In this document: piece after piece, positions 33,797-42,231 of the stretch
Layout of the letters: every line of letters starts with the position of its first letter
Numbering within the stretch: position 1 is the first letter of the stretch
Assembly: GCF_026627255.1 (NCBI RefSeq)
Contig: NZ_JAPNLM010000033.1
Span: 1 to 64,000, forward strand
Length of the DNA: 64,000 nt
Direction: 5' to 3'
Source of the DNA: Streptomyces antarcticus
Lineage (GTDB): Bacteria; Actinomycetota; Actinomycetes; Streptomycetales; Streptomycetaceae
Program-made: the position numbers and the translations under genes
Notes under the pieces: generated by a model
Told to the model about the DNA's origin: nothing
Seen by the model: the letters and a program-made list of their open reading frames with translations, nothing else
The model's database searches: none

Positions 33797-34326
33797 TGCA
33801 TCCAACCCGAACCACGACAACCCTGCTGCTCGGAGTGGCCTGTGCCGTCTCGGCGGTGTCCGGCTGTGTGAGCGTGAACCCCGCTCCCGCGAGGCCCGCG
33901 GTCCCGCCCGCCGCGGGGGTGCCGCCGCGCCACGAGCCGCGCGGCGGGCCGGGAGCCGCCCCGGTGGTCGTCCGGGCGCCCGCTCTGGAGGCCCTGGAGA
34001 CCGTCCCCGAGCAGCCCGCGCGCCCCGCGGCGTCCGCCCAGGCTCCCCGGTCCGCGCAGCGCACAGCCCCGGAGGCCGCAGGCGGGCTCCCCCGGGCCGT
34101 GCCGCCCGTACCCGGCATCCCAGAGCCCGCGAAGACCGCCGAGCCCCTCACGGAGCGGCAGGGCGGCCGCGGGCACCGGGCGCGGCCCGACGCCGAGGCC
34201 GGGCGGAAACTGGTACGGGAGCTGCCGGTGCGCCCCGCCGACGTGTGCGCGCTGGGCCGGCGGCACGGCCGCTGGCACCCGGACAGCCCGGAGGCCCGCG
34301 TCTGCGCGGGCGTCCAGGGCGGCTGA
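33796..34326 (+). CDS. Putative lipoprotein, Pro/Ala-rich, unknown function
   Basis: A 176-aa protein from GTG 33796. Residues 1-24 are a lipoprotein signal (TTTTLLLGVACAVSAVSGC, Cys24). Then there is a long Pro/Ala/Arg-rich region, and a conserved-looking C-terminus (RKLVRELPVRPADVCALGRR ... SPEARVCAGV) with two Cys. The start lacks a good SD. A start at 33733 would give an N-terminus unlike a signal peptide. Confidence 0.65.
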   Translation: MHPTRTTTTLLLGVACAVSAVSGCVSVNPAPARPAVPPAAGVPPRHEPRGGPGAAPVVVRAPALEALETVPEQPARPAASAQAPRSAQRTAPEAAGGLPRAVPPVPGIPEPAKTAEPLTERQGGRGHRARPDAEAGRKLVRELPVRPADVCALGRRHGRWHPDSPEARVCAGVQGG

Positions 34327-34366
34327 CCGCGCCCGGGGCCCCGGGCGGCCGTACACGGGTGCATGC

Positions 34367-34987
34367 CTACGGGCCCTGCTCCGGAAACGGCCCCGGCCCA
34401 TGTTCCCGGCCCTGCTCCCCGGCGAGGCGCCGCTCCAGGCGGGCGATGGCGGCCCGTACGCCGTTGCCGTACCCGTCGTCGGACAGCGCTCCGGTGGCGG
34501 CGCGTGCCCGCGCCAGGTGGACCCGGGCCGCCTCGGGGCGGCGCAGTTTGACGTAGTCGGCGGCGAGGCTGAGGTGGAGGGACGGGTAGAACACCCGCAT
34601 CGCGAGCCGCGGTTCGTGGTGCGGGGTCCGCCCGGCCGGGATCCCCTCGCCCGGGGCGGCCCCGGTGGCGGGCGCGTTGGCCGCGGTCAGGGCCCGCAGG
34701 TCCCAGGCCAGCTCGTCGGCGGGGTCGTCCTGCGCGTCGGCCATGTAGTGCGCGAGCGTGCACCGGTGGAGGGAGTCCCCCTCCTCGCCGATCTCGGACC
34801 AGATCTCGCCGAGCCGGTTGCGGGCCTCCTCGCGGTCCCCGGCGTGCAGCAGGATGACGGCCTGGCCGATCCGGGTCATGACGGCGTCCTCCGACGCCTC
34901 CTGCTGCTCCGTCAACGCGGCCTCCGGCTCGCTCCGCCGGACCTGCTCCGGTCCGGTCGTCACGAAGCTAGCCGGAGGCAACGGCAA
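34367..34987 (-). CDS. TPR-like helical protein
   Basis: A 206-aa protein; the real start may be one of several downstream codons. Helical repeats of TPR type run from about residue 35 (RIGQAVILLHAGDREEARNRLGEIW, LHRCTLAHYMADAQDDPADEL, PSLHLSLAADYVKLRRPEAARVHL; abbreviated). Probably a protein-interaction scaffold. No partner evident. Confidence 0.72.
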   Translation of the reverse strand: MPLPPASFVTTGPEQVRRSEPEAALTEQQEASEDAVMTRIGQAVILLHAGDREEARNRLGEIWSEIGEEGDSLHRCTLAHYMADAQDDPADELAWDLRALTAANAPATGAAPGEGIPAGRTPHHEPRLAMRVFYPSLHLSLAADYVKLRRPEAARVHLARARAATGALSDDGYGNGVRAAIARLERRLAGEQGREHGPGPFPEQGP

Positions 34988-35010
34988 TGGCGCCGAGGCG
35001 CGGGGGCACG

Positions 35011-35688
35011 TCAGCCGAGGTCGGGGATGCGCCAGTCGATCGGCTCATGGCCCTGGGCGGCGACGGCCGCGTCGATCTGCGTGAAGGGGCGGGAGCCGAA
35101 GAACTTCTTGGCCGACAGCGGGGACGGGTGGGCGCCCTTGACGACCGCGTGCCGCCCCTCGTCGATCAGCGGGAGCTTCTTCTGGGCGTAGGCGCCCCAC
35201 AGGACGAAGACCGCCGGGTCGGGACGCTCGGACACGGCGCGGATCACCGCGTCGGTGAACTTCTCCCAACCCTTGGCCTTGTGCGAGTTGGGCTCGGCCT
35301 CGCGGACGGTGAGCACCGCGTTGAGCAGCAGGACTCCCTGCCGGGCCCACGGCATCAGGTACCCGTTGTCGGGGACCGGCAGGCCGAGTTCCTCCTTCAT
35401 CTCCTTGTAGATGTTCCGGAGCGAGGGCGGGGTCTTGACGCCGGGCTGCACGGAGAAGCACAGGCCGTGTCCCTGGCCCGCGCCGTGGTAGGGGTCCTGG
35501 CCGAGGACCAGCACCTTCACCCGGTCGAAGGGGGTGGCCTCCAGGGCCGCGAAGACCTGCTCGCGCGGCGGATAGACCGGCCCGTTGGCCCGCTCCTTCT
35601 CGACGAACTCGGTGAGTTCCCTGAAGTAGGGCTGGTCCAGCTCCCCGCCGAGGACGGGGAGCCAGGACTCGGGCAGCATCTGGGTCAC
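35011..35688 (-). CDS. ung: Uracil-DNA glycosylase
   Basis: A 225-aa family 1 enzyme of normal length. Water-activating Asp65 is in the motif LGQDPYHG, GLCFSVQPGVKTPPSL follows, and the catalytic His is in GAHPSPLSAKKFFGS. It removes uracil from DNA in base-excision repair. Confidence 0.95.
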   Translation of the reverse strand: MTQMLPESWLPVLGGELDQPYFRELTEFVEKERANGPVYPPREQVFAALEATPFDRVKVLVLGQDPYHGAGQGHGLCFSVQPGVKTPPSLRNIYKEMKEELGLPVPDNGYLMPWARQGVLLLNAVLTVREAEPNSHKAKGWEKFTDAVIRAVSERPDPAVFVLWGAYAQKKLPLIDEGRHAVVKGAHPSPLSAKKFFGSRPFTQIDAAVAAQGHEPIDWRIPDLG

Positions 35689-35813
35689 GGCGAAAACCTC
35701 CGGTACAAGTTCGTGCGACTGCTCCAGAACCTACCGGGGGCCACCGACAACGCCTCGGCCACCTGCCGCGGTGCGCGCCCGTCCCGGCCGCGCACCGCTC
35801 CGGCGACCGTCGC

Positions 35814-37403
35814 CTACCAGCTGGTCTTGCGGTACAGCTCCCACATCTGCATGGCGGTCTGCGGGTCGAGCGCCCGCTCGGCGCCCGCGATGTCGTCGCG
35901 CGCGGCGACGTACAGCTTGCCCTGCCACAGGGGCAGCAGCCGGACGTCCTCGGCGAAGATCTGCTGGGCCTGCTCGAACTCGCGGATGCCGGCCGCGCGG
36001 TCGCCCTCGCGGCGGGACTTCGGCAGCAGCTCGTTGATGATCTGCGCGGGCTCGTACGGGGTGCCGACCGCGTTCTCCTTGCCGACGAACGGCGCGATGA
36101 AGTTGTCCGGGTCCGGGAAGTCGGGGAACCAGCCACGGCCGAAGATGGGGTACTCCCCGCCCTTGTAGCCCTCCTGGAAGGTCTTCCAGGGCTGGCCGCG
36201 CAGGGTGATCCTGAAGAGGTTGCTCTCGTCGAGCTGCCGCTTGATCTCGGTGAACTCGTCCGCGGTGGAGGCGCCGTAGCGGTCGGTGGTGTACCAGAAG
36301 GTCAGGTCCACCGGCTGGGTGATCCCCGCGTCCTTGAGGATCTTCTTGGCCTTGGCGACGTCCGCGTGACCGTACTTGTCGAAGAACGGCGTCTTGTGGC
36401 CGACGACCCCCTTGGGAACCATCGAGTACAGCGGCTCGGCGGTGCCCTGGTAGACCTTGGACACCAGCGCGCCGCGGTCGATGACCTGGGCGATCGCCTG
36501 GCGGACGGCGAGCTTGTTGACCTGCGCGTCCTTCGGGTTGAAGACCAGGTAGCGGATCTCGGCGCCGACGTTCTCCACGACCTGGACGCCCTGCGAGTGG
36601 GTGTCGGGGGCCTGGAGAGCCCGGACTTCCGCGGCCGAGAGGCCTCGGTAGGTGGCGTCGATCTCCTTCGCCTTCAGGTCCGCGATCATCTTCACGGAGT
36701 CCTTGAAGTAACGGATCGTGACGGCGTCGTTGCGGCGGTTGGCGAAGCCCGCGTAGCTGGCGTTGCGGCTGAGGACCGCCTCGCCGCCGTCCTTGTAGGA
36801 GTCGAGCACGTACGGGCCGGAGCCGGTGATCTTGTCGTCCTCGCGGACCTTGTCGGCCGGGTAGTCCTTCGGCGCGACGAGCGAGGCGGCCGGGGAGCCG
36901 AGCACGTACGGGAAGGTCGCGTCCGGGGTCTTCAGGTGGAAGACGACGGTCAGCGGGTCCGGGGTCTCGATCTTGTCCAGCGTGCCGAAGAGGTCCTTGG
37001 GACCGAGCTTGTGGCCGATGGTGCGGATCCGGTCGAGGGAGTGCTTGACGGCCTTGGCATCCAGGGCCTCGCCGTTGGAGAACTTCAGGCCCTTGCGCAG
37101 GGTGCAGCGGTACGACTCGTTCGCCGTGTCCGTGAACTCGCAGCTCTGGGCGGCGTCCGGCTGGGGCTTGGTGGAGCCCGTCGGGAAGGCCAGCAGGGTC
37201 TGGTAGACGTTCCGGTACAACTCCCAGGAGCCGTCCCATGCGGCCGCCGGATCGAGGGTGCTCGGGGCGCTGGTCGTGCCGACGACGATTCTCTTCTGGT
37301 CGCCACCGCTGTCGTCCGAGAGCAGGCCGCATCCGGCGAGCAGGGATATGGACGCAAGGGCCGCAGTGATCTGCAGGCATCTGGTCCGGTTGAACACGTG
37401 CAC
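35814..37403 (-). CDS. Peptide-type ABC transporter substrate-binding lipoprotein (SBP family 5)
   Basis: A 529-aa protein starting at GTG after GAGGAGC. The lipobox is ISLLAGC with Cys25. The SBP_bac_5 body includes STLDPAAAWDGSWELYRNVY, YRCTLRKGLKFSNGEALDAK and GSGPYVLDSYKDGGEAVLSRN. No permease or ATPase genes follow in the window (ung is next), so it must use a transporter encoded elsewhere. Upstream are a terminator and an AT-richer stretch with a palindrome at 37494-37510. Confidence 0.9.
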   Translation of the reverse strand: MHVFNRTRCLQITAALASISLLAGCGLLSDDSGGDQKRIVVGTTSAPSTLDPAAAWDGSWELYRNVYQTLLAFPTGSTKPQPDAAQSCEFTDTANESYRCTLRKGLKFSNGEALDAKAVKHSLDRIRTIGHKLGPKDLFGTLDKIETPDPLTVVFHLKTPDATFPYVLGSPAASLVAPKDYPADKVREDDKITGSGPYVLDSYKDGGEAVLSRNASYAGFANRRNDAVTIRYFKDSVKMIADLKAKEIDATYRGLSAAEVRALQAPDTHSQGVQVVENVGAEIRYLVFNPKDAQVNKLAVRQAIAQVIDRGALVSKVYQGTAEPLYSMVPKGVVGHKTPFFDKYGHADVAKAKKILKDAGITQPVDLTFWYTTDRYGASTADEFTEIKRQLDESNLFRITLRGQPWKTFQEGYKGGEYPIFGRGWFPDFPDPDNFIAPFVGKENAVGTPYEPAQIINELLPKSRREGDRAAGIREFEQAQQIFAEDVRLLPLWQGKLYVAARDDIAGAERALDPQTAMQMWELYRKTSW

Positions 37404-37441
37404 GCTCCTCGATCAGCCAGGGGTGCGGCAGACCCTACCGC

Positions 37442-37481
37442 AGTGCCCCACGAATCCAATGGATAGGTTTCGTGGGGCACT
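37442..37481 (-). terminator. Terminator between the SDR pair and the binding-protein gene
   Basis: AGTGCCCCACGAA (37442-37454) pairs perfectly with TTCGTGGGGCACT (37469-37481), about 70 bp after the stop of the SDR gene and 39 bp before the binding-protein start. Its position would also suit an attenuator for the latter. Confidence 0.8.
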
Positions 37482-37493
37482 TGACCGGTTCCG

Positions 37494-37510
37494 TGCATAT
37501 TCGGTATGCA
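37494..37510. promoter_or_regulatory. Candidate operator before the binding-protein gene
   Basis: TGCATA-TTCGG-TATGCA is a perfect dyad in a locally AT-rich region, about 90 bp upstream of the substrate-binding protein start. No regulator gene is adjacent. Confidence 0.4.
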
Positions 37511-37549
37511 TTTGGCTCTCTTTAGGAGGCCAATACGTCCGATTATCGG

Positions 37550-38311
37550 TCAGTGCACGCCGGCATTGAGGAACATTCCTCCGTCAACGACGAGAGTTTG
37601 CCCAGTGATCCATTCCGCTTGTGCAGATGTGAGGAACGCCGCGGCCCCTCCGATGTCCTCCGGAACCCCGAGCCGGCCGAGCGGGTACGCCGCCGCGGCC
37701 TCCTGCTCGCGCCCCTCGTAGAGCGCCTGGGCGAACTTCGTCTTGACCACCGCGGGGGCGATCGCGTTCACCCGGACACCGGGTGCCATCTCGTGGGCGA
37801 GCTGGAGGGTCAGGTTGATCATGGCGGCCTTGCTCATCCCGTACGCGCCGATGAAGGGCGAGGCCGAGACGCCGGCGATCGAGGCGATGTTCACGATCGC
37901 CCCGCCGTTGTCCTTCTGCCAGGCGTGCCAGGTCCGCTGCGCGAAGCCGAGCGCGGAGATCACGTTGGTCTCGAAGACCTTGCGCGCCACCCCGAGGTCG
38001 AGGTCCGCGATCGGGCCGAAGACCGGGTTCGTGCCGGCGTTGTTCACCAGGAAGTCGACCCGGCCGAAGGCCTCCATGGTCCGCTCCACGGCGACGGCCT
38101 GGTGGGCCTCGTCGTGGGCCTTCCCCGCGACCCCGATCACCCGGTCCGCGCCGAGCCGCTCCACGGCCTCCTTCAGGGCCTCCTCGTTGCGCCCGGTGAT
38201 GCAGAGCCGGTCGCCGCGGGCGACCAGCGCCTCGGCGACGCCGTAGCCGATGCCCCGGCTCGCGCCGGTGATCAGTGCGACCCTGCCGCTGTCGATGCCG
38301 TCGTACGTCAT
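37550..38311 (-). CDS. SDR-family oxidoreductase
   Basis: A 253-aa classical SDR: TGASRGIG near residue 16, NNAG, catalytic Ser in IVNIASIAG, and YGMSK (Tyr and Lys). NAD(P)H-dependent carbonyl reduction or alcohol oxidation. It starts 20 bp after the fabG-like gene on the same strand, so the two probably form an operon of related dehydrogenases. Confidence 0.9.
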   Translation of the reverse strand: MTYDGIDSGRVALITGASRGIGYGVAEALVARGDRLCITGRNEEALKEAVERLGADRVIGVAGKAHDEAHQAVAVERTMEAFGRVDFLVNNAGTNPVFGPIADLDLGVARKVFETNVISALGFAQRTWHAWQKDNGGAIVNIASIAGVSASPFIGAYGMSKAAMINLTLQLAHEMAPGVRVNAIAPAVVKTKFAQALYEGREQEAAAAYPLGRLGVPEDIGGAAAFLTSAQAEWITGQTLVVDGGMFLNAGVH

Positions 38312-38331
38312 GACGTGCGCCCTGCCTCTCG

Positions 38332-39093
38332 TCAGTTGAGCGGGCCGCCGGCCACGTACATGACCTGGCCCGAGACGAAGCCGGCGGCCTCGCCGGTGAA
38401 GAACGCGATGGCGTTGGCGATGTCGTCCGGACGGCCGACGCGCTGGACGGGGATCTGGGTGGCGGCGGCCGCCTGGAAGTCCTCGAAGCCCATGCCCACG
38501 CGCGCGGCCGTCTGGGCGGTCATCTCGGTGACGATGAAGCCGGGGGCGACGGCGTTGGCCGTGACGCCGAACTTGCCGAGCTCGATGGCCAGGGTCTTGG
38601 TGAAGCCCTGCAGACCGGCCTTGGCGGCGGCGTAGTTGGCCTGACCCCGGTTGCCCAGCGCCGAGCTGCTGGAGAGGTTGACGATACGGCCGAACTTGGC
38701 CTCGACCATGTACTTCTGACAGGCCTTCGACATCAGGAACGCACCGCGCAGGTGCACGTTCATGACCGTGTCCCAGTCCGTCTCGCTCATCTTGAACAGG
38801 AGATTGTCGCGCAGCACGCCCGCGTTGTTCACGAGGACGGTCGGGGAGCCGAGCGTGCTCGCGACGCGCTCGACGGCCGCCTCCACCTGCGCGGCGTCGG
38901 AGACGTCGCAGCCGACCGCCAGCGCCGTGCCGCCGGCCGCCGTGATCGCCTCCACGGTGTCCTTGCAGGCCGCCTCGTCGAGGTCGAGTACGGCGACCGC
39001 CCGGCCCTCGGCGGCCAGGCGCACGGCGGTGGCCGCGCCGATGCCCCGGGCCGCCCCGGTCACGATCGCGACGCGCTGCTCGGTGGTGGACAT
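38332..39093 (-). CDS. fabG: 3-oxoacyl-ACP reductase-like SDR
   Basis: A 253-aa protein from the ATG at 39091-39093 with RBS GAGGAGATC. TGAARGIG cofactor loop, NNAGV, catalytic Ser in IVNLSSSSA, and YAAAKAG (Tyr, Lys). Closest in style to FabG-type reductases linked to fatty-acid or polyketide catabolism rather than the fab cluster. An imperfect dyad (CTAAGCGGTTGCT, minus strand near 39135-39150) lies in the promoter region. Confidence 0.85.
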   Translation of the reverse strand: MSTTEQRVAIVTGAARGIGAATAVRLAAEGRAVAVLDLDEAACKDTVEAITAAGGTALAVGCDVSDAAQVEAAVERVASTLGSPTVLVNNAGVLRDNLLFKMSETDWDTVMNVHLRGAFLMSKACQKYMVEAKFGRIVNLSSSSALGNRGQANYAAAKAGLQGFTKTLAIELGKFGVTANAVAPGFIVTEMTAQTAARVGMGFEDFQAAAATQIPVQRVGRPDDIANAIAFFTGEAAGFVSGQVMYVAGGPLN

Positions 39094-39266
39094 GCTGGAT
39101 CTCCTCGCCCTTGAGAGGCGGCCGCCCAGAGGTGAGCAACCGCTTAGTAGCTTCAGCTGAGGAGACGCTAGGAGCCCTGGCACCCGGTGTCAACGGGGGT
39201 CCGCCCCACCCGGGCCGGCGGACGCCCCCCGGGCGGACGGAACGCCGCCGACGACACGGCCCCCAC

Positions 39267-39650
39267 CTAGAGGACCAGCAGGCCCAGGAGCCGCTCCACC
39301 TCCGCGGCGGGGTCGGCCGTCAGTCCGGTGTGCACCGGGCCCGGCTGGACCACGGTGCTCCGCGGCGCGATCAGCCAGCGGAACCGGCGGCCCGCGTCGT
39401 CGCCGGCCGCCTGGCCGGCCCCCTCCCCGCCGCCGCACACGCCCTCGACCCCGCGCAGGGCGGCCCGGACCCCGGCCACGTCGGCCTCCGGGTCCAGGGC
39501 GAGGAGCTTGGCCTCGTCGAGGTGGATGCGGGCGGCCACGTACGCGTGGGCCCGGCTGTAGACGATCACGCCGGCGTTGAAGCACTCGCCCCGTTCCATC
39601 CGGGGCACCACCCGTACCAGCGCGTACTCGAACACGTCCCGCTTGATCAC
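39267..39650 (-). CDS. DUF3037 protein, coupled to a HipA-like kinase
   Basis: A 127-aa protein from the GTG at 39648-39650, which overlaps the TGA of the upstream kinase gene (GTGA), so translation is coupled. The N-terminus (DVFEYALVRVVPRMERGECF then NAGVIVYSR) is the DUF3037 signature. The rest is mixed alpha/beta with a Gly-rich variable loop. The function of DUF3037 is unknown; it repeatedly sits next to HipA-type kinases. Confidence 0.82.
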   Translation of the reverse strand: MIKRDVFEYALVRVVPRMERGECFNAGVIVYSRAHAYVAARIHLDEAKLLALDPEADVAGVRAALRGVEGVCGGGEGAGQAAGDDAGRRFRWLIAPRSTVVQPGPVHTGLTADPAAEVERLLGLLVL

Positions 39651-40486
39651 TCGCTGTCGCTCTTCTTCCGGTGGGGCTGGGGGGCAAGACGCTCGGCGAG
39701 CCATCCGGGAGGTCCGGACCGCGGCCTCGCCTCGGCCTCCATCGTGATCCTCTCGTGGATGGAGGCCGCGCGCGGCAGCAACACCTCCACATAGGCGCGG
39801 CGCAGGGCGTCGGTGGTGTCGAAGCCGGGCTCGTCGACCAGCCATTCGTCGGGAACGTCGGCCGCCACCTCGGTGAGCAGCTGTTCGGTGACGAGCGGCG
39901 CGAGCGCGGCGGCCGCCGCCGCGACGTCCGGTCCGACGGGGGCCAGGACGTGGTCGGAGGCGTTGTACGGCTTGGCGGCCGCGGCCCCCGCCGTGGGCCA
40001 GTTGTGGTGCCAGATCATGGTGGCGCCGTGGTCGATGAGCCAGAGGTCGCCGTGCCAGACGAGCATGTTGGGGTTGCGCCAGGACCGGTCGACGTTGTTG
40101 ATCAGGGCGTCGAACCAGACCACGCGCCCGGCCTCGACCGGGTCCACCTGGTAGGCGAGCGGGTCGAAGCCGATCGACCCGGGCAGGTAGTCCATGCCGA
40201 GGTTGAGCCCGCCGCTGGCCTTCAGCAGCTCCTGGACCTCCTGGTCGGGCTCGCCGAGCCCGATGACGGGGTCGAGCTGCATCTGCACGAGCCGCGGGAC
40301 CCGCAGGCCCAGACGCTGGGCGAGGCGCCCGCAGATGACTTCGGCGACGAGGGTCTTGCGGCCCTGGCCGGCTCCGGTGAACTTCATGACGTAGGTACCG
40401 AGGTCGTCGGCCTCGACGATCCCCGGGAGCGAGCCGCCCTCACGCAGGGGCGTGACGTAGCGGGTCGCGATCACTTCTGTGAGCAT
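39647..40486 (-). CDS. HipA-like protein kinase without HipB
   Basis: A 279-aa protein. It has the HipA-type kinase core but no N-subdomain 1: Lys35 in YVMKFTGAG (nucleotide-binding), ICGRLAQRLGLRVPRLVQM, DALINNVDRSWRNPNML (catalytic Asp and Asn in the NNVDR..NPN loop) and LIDHGATM (metal-binding Asp). HipA kinases phosphorylate tRNA synthetases or other targets. No HTH partner is nearby; instead the next gene is a coupled DUF3037 protein. It may be a toxin/antitoxin-like or regulatory pair; that is an inference. Confidence 0.82.
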   Translation of the reverse strand: MLTEVIATRYVTPLREGGSLPGIVEADDLGTYVMKFTGAGQGRKTLVAEVICGRLAQRLGLRVPRLVQMQLDPVIGLGEPDQEVQELLKASGGLNLGMDYLPGSIGFDPLAYQVDPVEAGRVVWFDALINNVDRSWRNPNMLVWHGDLWLIDHGATMIWHHNWPTAGAAAAKPYNASDHVLAPVGPDVAAAAAALAPLVTEQLLTEVAADVPDEWLVDEPGFDTTDALRRAYVEVLLPRAASIHERITMEAEARPRSGPPGWLAERLAPQPHRKKSDSE

Positions 40487-40683
40487 TTCGCCAGGCTATC
40501 CGGCGACCGCACTTCACGATCCAAGGCGGTCGTGAAAGCGTCGGCCGTCCTGGCGAGACGGACCACCGGCCCCGCGGAGTCCGGGGAGTTCCGGCCGGGC
40601 ATCCCGCTCCCCTGCGCCCCGCGCCCCCGCAGGCCGCGATCTGCCTGGCCGTCGCCGACGCCGCCCCCGGCGGCGAGCCGCCC

Positions 40684-41319
40684 TCACGCGGGGCGTGAGG
40701 GGGGCCGGGTCGCGGGTGCCCACTGCCCGAGGAGCTCTTCGGCCGTGGTGATGGTCGCGACCAGCGCGAGGGAGTTGCGGATGACCTCGGCGGTGACGGA
40801 GGCGGGCACTCCGGCGATGGCGTCGGCCGGGACCACGACCTGATAGCCGAGGTTGACTGCGTCGAAGACGGTGTTCGGGATCGCGATGTTGGAGGAGACC
40901 CCGGTGACGACGAGCGTACGGATGCCCAGGTTGCGCAGCAGGGCGTCCAGGTCGGTACCGGCCATCGGGGAGAGCCCGTGCAGCCGCCGCACCACCAGAT
41001 CCTGCCCGGCCACCACGATCGGGGCCGCGACCTCCACCGCCCGGCTCCCGGTCAGCTGCCGGACGGGCAGTTTCCCGGCGGCCCGGAACAGCCGTGCGTT
41101 GGTGTTGGCCCCGAGCCCGTCCGGACGCCGCTCGGCGACCGCGTGCAGCACTTGTACGCCGGCCCCGCGCGCGGCGTCGGCCAGCGCGGCCACCCGCCCC
41201 AGCACGCCCGAGTCCCGTGCCTCCTTGGCGAGTTCGGGCAGCGCGCTCTCCTTGCCGACGACGCCGTTCTGGCACTCGACGGTGAGCAGTGCGGTGGTGG
41301 CGGGATCGAGATCCGGCAT
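40684..41319 (-). CDS. Isochorismatase-fold (cysteine hydrolase-like) protein lacking the catalytic Cys
   Basis: A 211-aa protein with RBS AGGGGG. The fold is clear: ALLTVECQNGVVG at the N-terminus, then VVRRLHGLSPMAGTDLDALL and LVVTGVSSNIAIPNTVFDA. The usual first Asp is replaced by Glu (TVECQN), and the position of the nucleophilic Cys is Ala (NIAI rather than NVCV). It may use an isochorismatase-like acid mechanism without Cys, or bind without catalysis. Divergent from a PNPOx-fold gene across a candidate operator. Confidence 0.82.
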   Translation of the reverse strand: MPDLDPATTALLTVECQNGVVGKESALPELAKEARDSGVLGRVAALADAARGAGVQVLHAVAERRPDGLGANTNARLFRAAGKLPVRQLTGSRAVEVAAPIVVAGQDLVVRRLHGLSPMAGTDLDALLRNLGIRTLVVTGVSSNIAIPNTVFDAVNLGYQVVVPADAIAGVPASVTAEVIRNSLALVATITTAEELLGQWAPATRPPSRPA

Positions 41320-41359
41320 GGCTCCCCCTGGCGTGACGACGGAAGAGCCCGCATGATTC

Positions 41360-41374
41360 CTGACACATAGTCAG
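41360..41374. promoter_or_regulatory. Candidate operator between divergent genes
   Basis: CTGAC-ACATA-GTCAG is a perfect dyad midway between the starts at 41319 (minus) and 41396 (plus), so a bound regulator could control both. Confidence 0.5.
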
Positions 41375-41395
41375 ATGTGAAGGGGCGCGGGCCGG

Positions 41396-41917
41396 ATGGA
41401 CGACGACGCACGCTTGAACGGGACACGCACGGACGGAGCGCTCGCGGACGGGACGCTCGCGGACGGAGCGCAGCGGCGGGGCCGCCGCATCATGATGACC
41501 GGGGAGGAGGTGGACGCCTTCCTGCGGGAACAGCGCACCTGCCGGGTGGCGACGGTCTCCCCCGACGGGCGTCCGCACGTGGGCGCCCTGTGGTTCGCCT
41601 GGGACGGCCGCTCCTTGTGGCTGTACTCGATCACGCGCAGCCGGCGTTGGTCCGACCTGCGCAAGGACCCCCGGATCTCGGTGGTCGTGGACTCGGGCGA
41701 GGCGTACGACGAGCTGCGCGGCGTGGAACTGTCGGGCAGCGCCGTCTTCGTGGGCGAGGCCCCGCGCACGGGAGAGCCGTGCCCGGAACTGGCGGAGGCC
41801 GAGCGGATCTTCCCGGTCAAGAACTTCGGGATCGAGGAGATGCCGCACGACGGCCGGCACGCCTGGATACGCCTCACCCCCGATTCGGTCGTCTCCTGGG
41901 ACTTCCGCAAGATCTAG
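41396..41917 (+). CDS. Pyridoxamine 5'-phosphate oxidase-fold protein
   Basis: A 173-aa protein; the first 32 residues contain a short repeat (GALADGTLADG) and a start at 41492 is possible. A split-barrel flavin-binding fold: CRVATVSPDGRPHVGALWF, LWLYSITRSRRWSDLRKDP, ISVVVDSGEAYDELRGVEL. In actinobacteria such proteins usually bind FMN or F420. Substrate unknown. Confidence 0.82.
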   Translation: MDDDARLNGTRTDGALADGTLADGAQRRGRRIMMTGEEVDAFLREQRTCRVATVSPDGRPHVGALWFAWDGRSLWLYSITRSRRWSDLRKDPRISVVVDSGEAYDELRGVELSGSAVFVGEAPRTGEPCPELAEAERIFPVKNFGIEEMPHDGRHAWIRLTPDSVVSWDFRKI

Positions 41918-42000
41918 GGGGCCGCCGGGACGCGGGAACGCGGCGGCAGAGCGGCGCGGGCGGCCCAAGGCGGCTGCAGCGCAGCGACCGGAAGGTTCAG

Positions 42001-42044
42001 GTGTCGCGGCGCCCGGCACGGCACTTCGCCGCATTGTCGGACCA
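42001..42044 (+). repeat. 44-bp dispersed repeat, copy B
   Basis: It matches 14853-14896 at 41 of 44 bases, in the same orientation. It lies in the 313-bp gap between the PNPOx-fold gene and the LysR gene. No other gene was seen in that gap. Confidence 0.85.
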
Positions 42045-42163
42045 CACCCGTACGCCCAGTACGAGGCGTGGCCCTCCACCTTGCGACGCACCGCACGCAC
42101 CGCACCGCACACACCGCACGCACCGGACACCACAACCCGGCGACCCCTCCGGCCACAGCACCA

Positions 42164-42231
42164 GGGGGTGTCGTCGAAGTCGTTCCGTACGCCCGCAGGG
42201 CACGGCAGGAACGAGTGTTGACGACACCCCC
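42164..42231 (-). terminator. Long-loop hairpin at the end of the LysR gene
   Basis: GGGGGTGTCGTC (42164-42175) pairs perfectly with GACGACACCCCC (42220-42231). The loop is 44 nt, and the stem touches the stop codon of the LysR gene at 42231. Confidence 0.55.
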
